A DNA stretch of 44,056 bases from Candidatus Nitrosomaritimum khambatensis. Lineage in GTDB: Archaea; Thermoproteota; Nitrososphaeria; Nitrososphaerales; Nitrosopumilaceae. The first letter of the stretch is position 1. Each line of letters begins with the position of its first letter. The notes under the pieces are model-generated. The model saw only the letters and a program-made list of their open reading frames with translations. It did not search any database and had not been told where the DNA came from. Location of the stretch: the NCBI GenBank assembly GCA_011773785.1, contig WVWY01000027.1, positions 9,965 to 54,020 of the forward strand, written 5' to 3'. Positions 27,830-37,151 of the stretch are shown in pieces. A program made the position numbers and the translations under genes.

Positions 27830-29454
27830 ATATAGAATTAGTGGAAAATTCCTTCAAAACAACCACTGACAAAAAGTGTTCTATTTCAAAACAAGGAATG
27901 GTATCAAGCGCTTTTCCACAAGCCACCAAGGCAGGAGTGGAGATGCTCAAAAAAGGAGGAAATGCAGTAGATGCAGCATGTGCTACTGCTTTAGCCCTGG
28001 GCGTTTGTGAGCCTCAAGCGTCAGGAATAGGTGGTCAATCTCTGGCAATACTTCACTTTGAGGGCAAAACAATAGCAGTTGATGGTTCTAGCAGAGCCCC
28101 TTCTCTGGCACATAATTCATTTTTTGAAAAACGTTCTCATCGTTTTATTGGATACAAGGCAACAACTGTTCCAAGCACCATAGCCACACTTGGATACCTT
28201 AATGAAAAATATGGAAGATTGGATTGGTCAACAATTGTAAAACCATCAATTCGTATCGCAAAACGTGGATACAGAATTACCAAACTCCAAAACAGATTAC
28301 AAGAAGAAAATCTTTCAAATTTTTTTAAAGTAAAATCACGATCAGGGGCAAAATATTTTCTCAAAGACGGAGAGGTTCCTTATGATGTTGGGGATTTATT
28401 TGTACAAGAAGATTTATCAGATTTGCTTCAACATCTTTCAAAGTATGGACATGTGTCATTTTACCAAGGAATGATTGCAAAACTAATTGACAAAGACATG
28501 AGAATAAACAAAGGGTTTTTGCGAAATGAGGATTTAGCATTTATCCCTGAACCAATTGAAAGAAAACCCATTAGTAGAAGATATCGAGGAATTAGGGTTT
28601 ACACAATGCCTCCTCCAACCGCAGGAGATACAATGTTACTTGTATTAATGATGTTAGGAAATTTGAAAAAATCTTTTCTAAGGAAAAGAACATCAAAATC
28701 GTATCACTTTGTAGCTGAAACCTTTCGCAAAGCCTTACTTTACCGAACTCAAAGAAAATTTAATCCTGAAACTTATCACCAGATTGATGAGAAAACACAT
28801 CTTAGCCGAAGCTTTTCAAAATCTCTTTCTGAATCCATAAGAGATTCAATTGATCCTAATTTACCCCTCAAGGAATCTTCTGACATCGAAGATACAACAC
28901 ATCTTTCAGTCATGGATGGTGAGGGAAATGCCGTAGGAATCACTCAATCAATTGAACTTGTTTATGGGTCCAAAGCAGCAGCTGACGGTTTAGGATTTTT
29001 GTATAACAACTACATGTCTGCCTACGAACTGGAAAATCCTAGTCATCCATTTTATCTGAGACCAAATTCAATTCCATGGACTTCTGTTTCTCCTTCGATT
29101 ATCTTCTATAACCATAAGCCTTGGATTGTGCTTGGTAGCCCGGGTAGTGCCAGAATCTTCTCAGTAGTAAGCCATTTTATTTCCAGGGTAATTGATGGGG
29201 ACAATCCCATAGATATTGCTATGACAAGACCTAGGATTCATTGTTCACTTGATGGGAAAATTAGTCTTGAGGCAGATGATTCAGGTATAGAAATAATCAA
29301 ACATCTAAAGAAAATGGGTTACAAGATTGATATCAAAGAAAGATTTTCTTTTTATCTTGGAGCTATTCACGCCGTTCTAAAACGCCAGACGGGGGATGGT
29401 TTTCAGGGAGTTGCTGAGATCCGAAGAGATGGAACAGCTGAAGGTTTGAATTGA
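27826..29454 (+). CDS. Gamma-glutamyltranspeptidase-like Ntn hydrolase
   Basis: GMVSSAFPQATKAGVEMLKKGGNAVDAACATALALGVCEPQASGIGG; catalytic Thr context DTTHLSVMDGEGNAVGITQS; VLGSPGSARI. Confidence 0.92.
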   Translation: MNIELVENSFKTTTDKKCSISKQGMVSSAFPQATKAGVEMLKKGGNAVDAACATALALGVCEPQASGIGGQSLAILHFEGKTIAVDGSSRAPSLAHNSFFEKRSHRFIGYKATTVPSTIATLGYLNEKYGRLDWSTIVKPSIRIAKRGYRITKLQNRLQEENLSNFFKVKSRSGAKYFLKDGEVPYDVGDLFVQEDLSDLLQHLSKYGHVSFYQGMIAKLIDKDMRINKGFLRNEDLAFIPEPIERKPISRRYRGIRVYTMPPPTAGDTMLLVLMMLGNLKKSFLRKRTSKSYHFVAETFRKALLYRTQRKFNPETYHQIDEKTHLSRSFSKSLSESIRDSIDPNLPLKESSDIEDTTHLSVMDGEGNAVGITQSIELVYGSKAAADGLGFLYNNYMSAYELENPSHPFYLRPNSIPWTSVSPSIIFYNHKPWIVLGSPGSARIFSVVSHFISRVIDGDNPIDIAMTRPRIHCSLDGKISLEADDSGIEIIKHLKKMGYKIDIKERFSFYLGAIHAVLKRQTGDGFQGVAEIRRDGTAEGLN

Positions 29455-30245
29455 GTAAACTTCCAGTGTTATTATCTATACCACATGGAGGAACACAGAG
29501 GCCTCCAGAACTTGATAATCTGTTATCAATAACTGATGCTGATTTGTTTGATGACTCTGATCCTTTTGTAATTGAAATTTATGATTTGGGAGAAAAAGTT
29601 GAAAGTGTAGTTAAAACCAACATTGCTCGAGCATTTGTCGATCTTAACAGGTCATTGAAGGATCTCCCACCTCAAAATCCTGATGGATTGATAAAAAATT
29701 CAACATGTTATCAAAAACCCATTTACAAAAAAGGTCGAGAACCAGATGAATCTCTAAGAAAGGTGTTAATTGAAATGTATTACAAACCATATCATAGGTC
29801 TATCCAAAAGAAAATCCATGAGCTTGATTTGCAGCTTTGTTTGGATTGTCATTCAATGGCACCTGTTGCGCCCAATATCTCTCCTGATGGCAGGGAAAAG
29901 AAACGTCCATTATTTTGCTTGTCAAATCAAGATGGAAAAACATCAACTAATCAAATGATTGAATTGCTTGCCTCATGCATATCCGAATCATTTGATATTG
30001 AAAAAAGTAAGATTTCCTTAAACGATCCTTTCCATGGAGGATATATTACCAGAACTTACGGCAACAATCCATATCCCTGGATTCAAGTTGAGATGAATAG
30101 AGACTTGTATTTGGGAGAATCTTGGTTTGATAGGAACTCTTTGTCTATTGATTCTTCCCGTCTTAGACAATTAAACATGCAATTTGAAAATTGTTTAAAC
30201 CTCCTTTTTTCAAAGATAAACAGAACTGGAATAGAAAGCCAATGA
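29451..30245 (+). CDS. N-formylglutamate amidohydrolase family protein
   Basis: LLSIPHGGTQRPPEL, AFVDLNRSLKDLPPQNPDGLIK, LCLDCHSM, IQVEMNRDLYLGE. Confidence 0.88.
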   Translation: MSKLPVLLSIPHGGTQRPPELDNLLSITDADLFDDSDPFVIEIYDLGEKVESVVKTNIARAFVDLNRSLKDLPPQNPDGLIKNSTCYQKPIYKKGREPDESLRKVLIEMYYKPYHRSIQKKIHELDLQLCLDCHSMAPVAPNISPDGREKKRPLFCLSNQDGKTSTNQMIELLASCISESFDIEKSKISLNDPFHGGYITRTYGNNPYPWIQVEMNRDLYLGESWFDRNSLSIDSSRLRQLNMQFENCLNLLFSKINRTGIESQ

Positions 30246-30340
30246 ATGTAAAATGTAAAAACTGCAAAAAAGATTTTTAACTTGACGTTAGTGAAATTTG
30301 CTGAAAAGAGTGCCCTTTGGGCCCATTAAAATTCTATTAG

Positions 30341-30348
30341 TTTTAAAA
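30341..30348 (+). promoter_or_regulatory. Candidate TATA box (TTTTAAAA) for the C/D sRNA
   Basis: About 22-28 nt upstream of the predicted sRNA 5' end (~30369), the expected archaeal BRE/TATA spacing. Confidence 0.4.
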
Positions 30349-30368
30349 TGACTAGAGGTAAAGCTCAC

Positions 30369-30433
30369 TGGCTGCAATGAAGAATCAGAGTTATTTCTGA
30401 ATGGTGATTTGAAGGCATTTGTCTGAGCTGCCA
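30369..30433 (+). ncRNA. Candidate C/D-box sRNA
   Basis: C box ATGAAGA (30377-30383, one mismatch), D' CTGA (30397-30400), 3-nt spacer, C'-like GTGATTT (30404-30410), 12-nt guide, D CTGA (30423-30426), terminal stem TGGC/GCCA. Confidence 0.55.
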
Positions 30434-30437
30434 CTAG

Positions 30438-31046
30438 TTATTCTATTGCTGTTTGCTGCTGGACTTTTTGTAGGATTTCATCCCCAATGAGATTTTGTTC
30501 ATGAAGAGCCTTTGTAATTTCTAAAACATTGAGCAGTGAATGCAATGTTACTCCTTGTTCTTTTAGGGCCTCATCAGCTCCTTCCATCCGGTTTACAATG
30601 ACGTATGCATCTTCAATATTGATGTTAGATTCTTTTAGCGATTTAATTCCATTAAGTACTGACCCTCCAGTTGTGGCAACATCATCGACCATTACAACTT
30701 TCATTCCCTCTTGAACTTTGCCTTCCACAGATTTTGACGTGCCATACTCTTTTGGTTTGCTCCTGACATAGATTAGTGGTTTTACTGTCTCAATTGCAAG
30801 TGCAGAAGCAATGACTAAACCACCTGTGGGAACAGAGACTAGTGAATCAAAATTATCTAAACCCACATCATTAGTGATTTCATTTTGAAGGTGTTTTACC
30901 ATTCTTCGAAAATCATGAGGATAACTGGGAACCAGTCTAAGGTCTACATAGTAAGAGCTTTTTTTACCGCTGGCAAGGGTAAAATCACCAAATTGTATAA
31001 TCTTATTTTCAAACAAAAAAGTTGAAAACTCTTTCACAAAATCCAT
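30438..31046 (-). CDS. pyrE: Orotate phosphoribosyltransferase
   Basis: FGDFTLASGKKSSYYVDLR, VSVPTGGLVIA, KVVMVDDVATTGGSVLNGI. Confidence 0.93.
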   Translation of the reverse strand: MDFVKEFSTFLFENKIIQFGDFTLASGKKSSYYVDLRLVPSYPHDFRRMVKHLQNEITNDVGLDNFDSLVSVPTGGLVIASALAIETVKPLIYVRSKPKEYGTSKSVEGKVQEGMKVVMVDDVATTGGSVLNGIKSLKESNINIEDAYVIVNRMEGADEALKEQGVTLHSLLNVLEITKALHEQNLIGDEILQKVQQQTAIE

Positions 31047-31097
31047 ACCAAAATTAGCTAAACTGGATTTATTTTGGTTTGTATTTGCTTCATTATT

Positions 31098-32180
31098 ATG
31101 CCTGAGATCTGGTTGAATTATGGAATAACGGACGTAGTTTTAGACATAAGAGCTGAAAATTTACAGCAAAAAATTGATTCAGATGGAGCTATTCTAGAAG
31201 ACTCGGCAATTAATGAAAAACTAAACTCGATGGATCTTTCCAAATCCATGGATTTGATGGTTTTACACAATTCAAAATCTATTCAAAAAATAATTTCTTC
31301 TTTGTTTACCATTTGTGAGCAAAAATCCTTACCATTTCCTAATGTTTTAGCTGAAAAACGAATTATGAATCAAATCAAAGCCGGAATGCCTGAGGGTAGC
31401 TCAATCAATGAATTTGAGAAAAATGAACTCTCTAACCCTAACTTGGTATTTCTAGCTGAAATGGAGTTTGATGGATTATTTGGATATGAAACTATAGCAA
31501 CTAGGTTGATAAGAAAATTTGGCCAAGAATCGATGCTTACAGCTTATGCAAAAAGAAAGGGAAATCTTCCTTCTCCTGGGCAACCAACTGAAAGCCTTGA
31601 GGAAGCAAAGAATTTTTCTAATAATTTTGAAATTCAAGGAATTGAAGTTGTAGCAAATTCCAAAGGAATAGTTGATTTTTCAATAGGCCATCCATCAAAA
31701 ACTCTAGAAATTTCTAAAACCTTGGAATCATTTGCCATTCAGGATATTGGAAAACAAAAATCAATGATAATTAGCACTGGAAAAGATTCGAGTAATGACA
31801 CTTTAAGCAAATCTTTAGGCTCAATTTGGAATTGCACAAATGCAATGCAAAATGGAGGGTTGGCAATACTAGTTGCTGAATGTAAAGGGGGACTAGGTTC
31901 TGATGCCTTACAGCAATTCACAGAAGACAGATTCCCATTAGAAAAACTCCAAAATCCCACCCAATACATCACTGGAATGGAAGATTTGCTTTTCTTGAAA
32001 GAAGTGCAAAAAAATTTCCAAATAGGTTTGGTATCCATACTTCCAGAATTTTACGCAAAGAAATTGAATCTTGTCACTTTATCTGGAATTAAAGATTCAA
32101 TGGATTATATTCTAAAAACACAAGGAGCAAGACAAAAGGTTGCAGTAGTTTCAGATGGTGCCAGAGTTTTACCACGGTAA
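31098..32180 (+). CDS. LarA/DUF2088-like protein, apparently divergent
   Basis: EIWLNYGITDVVLDI start, GGLAILVAECKGGLG and KVAVVSDGARVLPR resemble positions in LarA-family proteins; His/Lys cofactor motifs not seen. Confidence 0.5.
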   Translation: MPEIWLNYGITDVVLDIRAENLQQKIDSDGAILEDSAINEKLNSMDLSKSMDLMVLHNSKSIQKIISSLFTICEQKSLPFPNVLAEKRIMNQIKAGMPEGSSINEFEKNELSNPNLVFLAEMEFDGLFGYETIATRLIRKFGQESMLTAYAKRKGNLPSPGQPTESLEEAKNFSNNFEIQGIEVVANSKGIVDFSIGHPSKTLEISKTLESFAIQDIGKQKSMIISTGKDSSNDTLSKSLGSIWNCTNAMQNGGLAILVAECKGGLGSDALQQFTEDRFPLEKLQNPTQYITGMEDLLFLKEVQKNFQIGLVSILPEFYAKKLNLVTLSGIKDSMDYILKTQGARQKVAVVSDGARVLPR

Positions 32181-33263
32181 CAAACCCGTTGGTAATGGAG
32201 CACACAAGAAAGCTAAAACTACTACACCTGCATAAGCAAGTTTTCTCTTTTGTGTTAAAGGAGAAATGTCATCCAAAGGATTTGCACTAGGATTTCGCAT
32301 ACTCAAAAACAAAATGAATATTGCCATTAACCAGAAATCTAACAGAACTAAAACTGCCATACTTCCATAGGTAGCATATCTGTGTATTTTTGCTCCCAAA
32401 AGAGTTCTAGCTAAATGACCTCCATCTAATTGCCAAGCCGGTAGCAAATTCAAGAAAGTTATCAAGAATCCAACCCAAGCCGCAAACAACAAAGGCGTCA
32501 TCAAAACTTCACCACCTTCTCCTCCTTTTCCAAACATAGCTAAACTAGCTGACATCAAGATGGGTTCACCAAGCTCCCACTCTATTAAACGAGATTCTTC
32601 AAAGAGACCCTGTGCTACGCTTTCTTCCAATACTGGCGCAGTATATGCTCCATACATTGAAACCATTATAGCAATTATCAGTCCAGCTATTGGACCTGCA
32701 ATTGCAACATCAAATAGTATCTCTCGATTGATTGTAAGACCGCGTGATTGAATAAATGCTCCAAAGGTTGGAATTCCTATTACTGGCAATCCTGGAATAA
32801 AAAAGGGCCATGTTGTCTTGAGTCTATGCATTCTTGCAGCAATAAGATGGCCAGATTCATGAATCCCTAAAATTCCAAGTAAGGAAAGAGTATAGATTCC
32901 TGCCATTTCATATGGGTCACCCAACTCTACAATACTATTAGCTAAATCTGTTCGATAATACCCATCAATCATAACAAAAGATACAACAACGGCAAACAAA
33001 ATTCTCGGAGTCCATGAAGCATTAAGCCATTTTCTTTGTTTAATTGCAAATTTCTGAATTATAATGTATTTTCCATCTTCCATTTTCTCTAATTTACATA
33101 CATAATCCAAATCCTCCAATCTCCTTGCAAGCTCTTCAAATTTGGATTTAAAATCCAAATCTGCAATTTTGAATTCTAAGGAATACAATGTTTTGGTGAA
33201 TTTCTCTACCTCAAATAATGAATTTACTATGGATACTATTTCCTCTTGATTGGCATCACTCAT
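32169..33263 (-). CDS. Site-2 protease (M50) family membrane metalloprotease
   Basis: HESGH in LLGILGIHESGHLIAARM and second motif NLLPAWQLDGGHLARTLLG; multiple TM segments. Confidence 0.92.
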   Translation of the reverse strand: MSDANQEEIVSIVNSLFEVEKFTKTLYSLEFKIADLDFKSKFEELARRLEDLDYVCKLEKMEDGKYIIIQKFAIKQRKWLNASWTPRILFAVVVSFVMIDGYYRTDLANSIVELGDPYEMAGIYTLSLLGILGIHESGHLIAARMHRLKTTWPFFIPGLPVIGIPTFGAFIQSRGLTINREILFDVAIAGPIAGLIIAIMVSMYGAYTAPVLEESVAQGLFEESRLIEWELGEPILMSASLAMFGKGGEGGEVLMTPLLFAAWVGFLITFLNLLPAWQLDGGHLARTLLGAKIHRYATYGSMAVLVLLDFWLMAIFILFLSMRNPSANPLDDISPLTQKRKLAYAGVVVLAFLCAPLPTGLLPW

Positions 33264-33384
33264 TAAAGATACTCAATATTTTTCGGATAAATGGCTTTGG
33301 TGTCAAAGCCCTGAGGCTCAAATTAATTGTAATATCAGACAGAACTATCATAAAATTAAATATCAATATCAAACAAGAGAAACC

Positions 33385-33885
33385 ATGCAGGTAATTCTAA
33401 GACAATTAGGAGACGCAATTATCAGAAGGGCTGAACCTAGCGATCTCATACCTGTTATGGAAATCAATCTAAAAACACTTCCAGAACATTATTCAGATTA
33501 TTTTTACGAGAGTTTACTTGCCGAAGTACCAGAGGCCTTTGTGATAGCTGAAATTCAAGGAAGACATGTAGGCTACATTATGTGCAAAACAGAGTATGGA
33601 TTTTCAAATTTTAAAAAATTAGGATTCGTAAAAAAAGGTCATGTCGTTTCAGTAGCAGTTCTTGAAGAATTTCGCGGAAAAGGAATTGGAAAGGCTCTTG
33701 TTGAGGAATCTGTCAAGGGTGTAAAACTCAAAAAATGTGATGAATTTTATCTTGAAGTAAGATGCAGTAATACTGAGGCTGTGAGATTATACGAAAAACT
33801 TGGTTTTGTAATAAAACAACAACTTAATGCATACTATCGAGATGGCGAAGACGCGTTTCTCATGGCAATTGAATTAGAAAAATAG
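33385..33885 (+). CDS. GNAT N-acetyltransferase (RimI/Ard1-like)
   Basis: IIRRAEPSDLIPVMEIN, VSVAVLEEFRGKGIGKALVEES, LEVRCSNTEAVRLYEKLGF; ATG 33385 preferred. Confidence 0.9.
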   Translation: MQVILRQLGDAIIRRAEPSDLIPVMEINLKTLPEHYSDYFYESLLAEVPEAFVIAEIQGRHVGYIMCKTEYGFSNFKKLGFVKKGHVVSVAVLEEFRGKGIGKALVEESVKGVKLKKCDEFYLEVRCSNTEAVRLYEKLGFVIKQQLNAYYRDGEDAFLMAIELEK

Positions 33886-33918
33886 TTCAAACCAATAAAT
33901 ATATCACCACAAAATTTT

Positions 33919-34143
33919 ATGCCGATGGACAAGCGTAAAGGGACAGGAATTGGAATTTTTCTTCTATGTATTGTAGCATTTTTCGTGTATGCCTATCTTT
34001 TGATGCTATCTGAATGGAGTCCCATTGTTTTACAATTATCTATCCTAATGATTACTGGTGGGATTTTGGGAGTAATTGCTTGGATTGGATATACTATGGC
34101 CACAACAAAACCCTCTTCGGCTACAATCTCTTCTGATGAATAA
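33919..34143 (+). CDS. Small membrane protein (two predicted TM helices)
   Basis: GIFLLCIVAFFVYAYLLML and VLQLSILMITGGILGVIAWIGYTM. Confidence 0.75.
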   Translation: MPMDKRKGTGIGIFLLCIVAFFVYAYLLMLSEWSPIVLQLSILMITGGILGVIAWIGYTMATTKPSSATISSDE

Positions 34144-34980
34144 TTATTTTGAAATTTTTACATCAACAACTGTTTGGTAATATCTAGGACCAATTGGCCT
34201 AACAATTTTTGAAGAAAGAATCTTACATTTTATTGGACACACTTCTAGGAAATGTTCTTCAGATAATTTACCAGCATCTTGTTTTTTGTCTGCGTGCATA
34301 TGACAATAATAATGGATTATTCCACCATTTTTTGTAGCTTTAATTGCTGAATCCAAAAACTCATCAGATCTTTCTGGAAGAAGCATTAGTGTTCTATCTG
34401 CTTCATCAACCAATTGATTTTCTACCACTTCAGAAGCTTCACCATTAATCGAAATTACCTTTCCAGTTAGTTTATTCAACGCTATATTTTTTTCACATAA
34501 TTTTGAAGCAATAGGATTAATGTCAATACTATAAACAGTACATTTTTTCTGTTTGGCAGCCATAATCGAAAACATTCCTACTCCTGCAAACATGTTAACG
34601 ACTATCTCTCCTTCTTGGATTAGATTTGCAATCCTCTCTCTTTCAGTAGATAACCTAGGTGAGAAAAAGGCGTTGGCTACATCTACTTTGAATCTACACC
34701 CAAATTCACGGTATTCTGTTTCAGTTTTATCTTCACCTGCTAAAATTTCGAGATTCCTGGTACGAAAATCCCCTTCAACAGGCGATGCTTGATAAAAAAC
34801 GCTTTTGACTATTTTGACTTCCTTTAGCAAGGTTTCTCCAATAATTTTTTTCCTGTCCAACAAAGAATCAGGTATTCTAACAATTATGATATCTCCAATC
34901 TGATCAAATGCTGAGATTAATTCTTCAATTTCTTGAGGAGAAAGAATACTTTCCAATGCTTTTTTTAGCATTCGTGTCAA
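34144..34980 (-). CDS. tRNA (guanine37-N1)-methyltransferase Trm5 / class I SAM methyltransferase
   Basis: FRTRNLEILAGEDKTETEYREFGCRFKVDVANAFFSPRLSTERERIA, VVNMFAGVGMFSI, IDINPIASKLCEKNIALN, LLPERSDEFLDSA. Confidence 0.9.
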   Translation of the reverse strand: MTRMLKKALESILSPQEIEELISAFDQIGDIIIVRIPDSLLDRKKIIGETLLKEVKIVKSVFYQASPVEGDFRTRNLEILAGEDKTETEYREFGCRFKVDVANAFFSPRLSTERERIANLIQEGEIVVNMFAGVGMFSIMAAKQKKCTVYSIDINPIASKLCEKNIALNKLTGKVISINGEASEVVENQLVDEADRTLMLLPERSDEFLDSAIKATKNGGIIHYYCHMHADKKQDAGKLSEEHFLEVCPIKCKILSSKIVRPIGPRYYQTVVDVKISK

Positions 34981-36764
34981 TTCTTGTAGTAAAAATTACC
35001 AGAACCCTTTTGTTCCTTGTCTAATCTGCTTTCAAGTTTGTTTACTCTTGGTCTAAGACTTTTTTCGTCTCTTCTAAATGTCATATCAAGTGATCTTAGA
35101 AATTGATTCATCGCCTTGGATTTTGGCATTGGAGATGTAGCATGCCCCCTTAATCCAGACTCTCCTTCAAAGATTACCATAGTATCTGAAATAAGGTCCA
35201 TCAATTGAATGTCATGATCTATTACTATAGCTGATTTACCAAAAGATCTTACAAATTTTTGCAAGAATTTTGCAACTGCTATTCTATCTTCAACATCTAA
35301 AAATGCAGATGGTTCATCTAAGGCATAAAGGTCAACTTTTTGTAAAAGGCAAGATGCCACAGCTACCTTTTGTAATTCTCCTCCAGACAGATTCTTTACT
35401 GATTTATTGTATAGTTTTTTTATTTTGAGAGGATCAACAATTTGTTCTTCTTCAAGACTTCCCTCAATTGGGGATTCATTTGCTTTATCAAGAACTGAAA
35501 CAACTTCTACATCATAATCATTTTGCAAGTATTGTGGTTTGTAGGCAATCTTTACTTTTTTATCGACTTCCCCAGAATCAGGCTTCTCTACGCCTGCAAT
35601 CATTTTCATCATGGTTGTCTTACCTAGAGCGTTTGCTCCCATAATTCCCAAAACTTCACCTTTACGCACTGTTCCAGGCTCAACTGAAACTGAAAAAGAT
35701 GGATATTTTTTCTCAAGTTTTGGATATGTAATTACCTCACTGCCTTCTTGAAACTCCTCAGTAGCAGAAGTTGATACATCAAAAGAAAATTTCTTGTCTC
35801 TGAATCTAACATTTTCTGTGGGAAGATATCCATCCAAAAATACATTGATTCCAACTTTAGTCGATAGTACATTGGAAACAATTCCATATGCAGCTGGTTC
35901 TCCATAAAGCACTTCAATAAAATCACTGAGAAAATCTAATAATGTCAAATCATGTTCCACTACCATCACGCTTTTTCCTAACTTTGCCAAATTTTGTATC
36001 ACCCTTGCAACACTTGTTCTTTGAAATACATCATTGTAAGATGATGGTTCATCAAAAAAGTAAAAGTCTGTATCTTTTGATGCTACTGTTGCAATAGCTA
36101 ATCTCTGTAATTCTCCACCACTAAGCTCCTTTAGATTCTGTTCAATGGAGTTTTCCAATCCTAATTCTTTGATTAATTGTTGAGAAACCCCTCTTTCGTC
36201 GTATTTTTCGATTAATTCTTTTCCTGTTCCATCAAAGGCTTGTGCTAATTGATGGATTTGTTGTGGTTTAATTGAAGCACGAATTTGTTTATCTTTAATT
36301 TTCTCAAAATGAGATTTTAATTCAGTTCCACTGTAATACTTTAAAATTTCATCCCATTCAGGAGGTTCTTCATATCTTCCCAAATTTGGTTTAAGATTTC
36401 CTGACAAAATGTTTACAACAGTACTTTTTCCCATTCCATTTCTTCCTAAAAGACCAACAACTTCTCCTTTTTTTGGAGTTGGTAATCGGTAAAGTCTAAA
36501 GGAATTAGGACCATACTGATGGATCTTATCAGTTGCAAGCTCACTAGCTAAATTCACAATTGTGATTGCATCAAAAGGGCAAACCTTTACACAAATTCCA
36601 CAACCATTGCAAATGTTCTCATCAATTTGTGCCTTTTTTGTCTCATCATTCAAAACTATACAGTCTGCACCAGACTTGTTTACTGGGCAGTACTTTATGC
36701 ACTCCAATCCACATTTTTTGGGCTGGCAGAGTTCCATGTCTAGAACCCCAACTCTATGTGTCAT
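34977..36764 (-). CDS. Ribosome recycling ATPase ABCE1/RLI
   Basis: N-terminal 4Fe-4S (CGLECIKYCPVNKSGADC; CNGCGICVKVCPFDAI), two ABC cassettes with LSGGELQR / LSGGELQK. Confidence 0.95.
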   Translation of the reverse strand: MTHRVGVLDMELCQPKKCGLECIKYCPVNKSGADCIVLNDETKKAQIDENICNGCGICVKVCPFDAITIVNLASELATDKIHQYGPNSFRLYRLPTPKKGEVVGLLGRNGMGKSTVVNILSGNLKPNLGRYEEPPEWDEILKYYSGTELKSHFEKIKDKQIRASIKPQQIHQLAQAFDGTGKELIEKYDERGVSQQLIKELGLENSIEQNLKELSGGELQRLAIATVASKDTDFYFFDEPSSYNDVFQRTSVARVIQNLAKLGKSVMVVEHDLTLLDFLSDFIEVLYGEPAAYGIVSNVLSTKVGINVFLDGYLPTENVRFRDKKFSFDVSTSATEEFQEGSEVITYPKLEKKYPSFSVSVEPGTVRKGEVLGIMGANALGKTTMMKMIAGVEKPDSGEVDKKVKIAYKPQYLQNDYDVEVVSVLDKANESPIEGSLEEEQIVDPLKIKKLYNKSVKNLSGGELQKVAVASCLLQKVDLYALDEPSAFLDVEDRIAVAKFLQKFVRSFGKSAIVIDHDIQLMDLISDTMVIFEGESGLRGHATSPMPKSKAMNQFLRSLDMTFRRDEKSLRPRVNKLESRLDKEQKGSGNFYYKN

Positions 36765-36857
36765 GAGGTATTTCGGTAACTTCTCGCTTTATACCTCTTT
36801 TGAACCCCTCTTAAGGTCGGCGTTACGTTAATAGATAAGAATTTGTCATCAACTCAC

Positions 36858-36974
36858 AAGCCGGCCATAGCGTTAGGGTGCGACCCAATCCCTTTCCGAA
36901 CTTGGAAGTCAAACCTAACGTCGCTGTTGTGCTACTAAGATGCGAGAGCTCTTGGGAAGCAACAGTGCTGGCAT
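36858..36974 (+). rRNA. rrf: 5S rRNA (standalone)
   Basis: AAGCCGGCCATAGCGTTAGGGTGCGACCCAATCCCTTTCCGAACTTGGAAGTCAAACCTAACG...GCGAGAGCTCTTGGGAAGCAACAGTGCTGGCA; helix I GCCGG/CTGGC. Confidence 0.92.
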
Positions 36975-37022
36975 TTTTAATTTAATCAATGTATTAATAA
37001 TAAAACCTTCAAAATTAATCAA

Positions 37023-37151
37023 ATGCCCAATTGTAGTGTTTGCGGAGAACAATTTTCTGATGAAATTAGGTTTTTGAATCATATGATGGAAAAACATGGA
37101 TTTAGAAATCCCAACATTGACAAACCTGATAGAAACAGCAGGGGCTACTAG
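37023..37151 (+). CDS. 42-aa C2H2 zinc-finger mini-protein
   Basis: MPNCSVCGEQFSDEIRFLNHMMEKHGFRNPNIDKPDRNSRGY: C-x2-C-x12-H-x4-H. Confidence 0.65.
   Translation: MPNCSVCGEQFSDEIRFLNHMMEKHGFRNPNIDKPDRNSRGY

Noticed and set aside
33250-33384. N-terminal extension of the GNAT ORF
   Set aside because: The family sequence begins at the ATG at 33385; the extension overlaps the start of the divergent M50 gene and looks non-coding.
36915-37097. 60-aa minus-strand ORF across the 5S rRNA 3' end
   Set aside because: Overlaps a confident 5S rRNA and the C2H2 mini-ORF; no motif.
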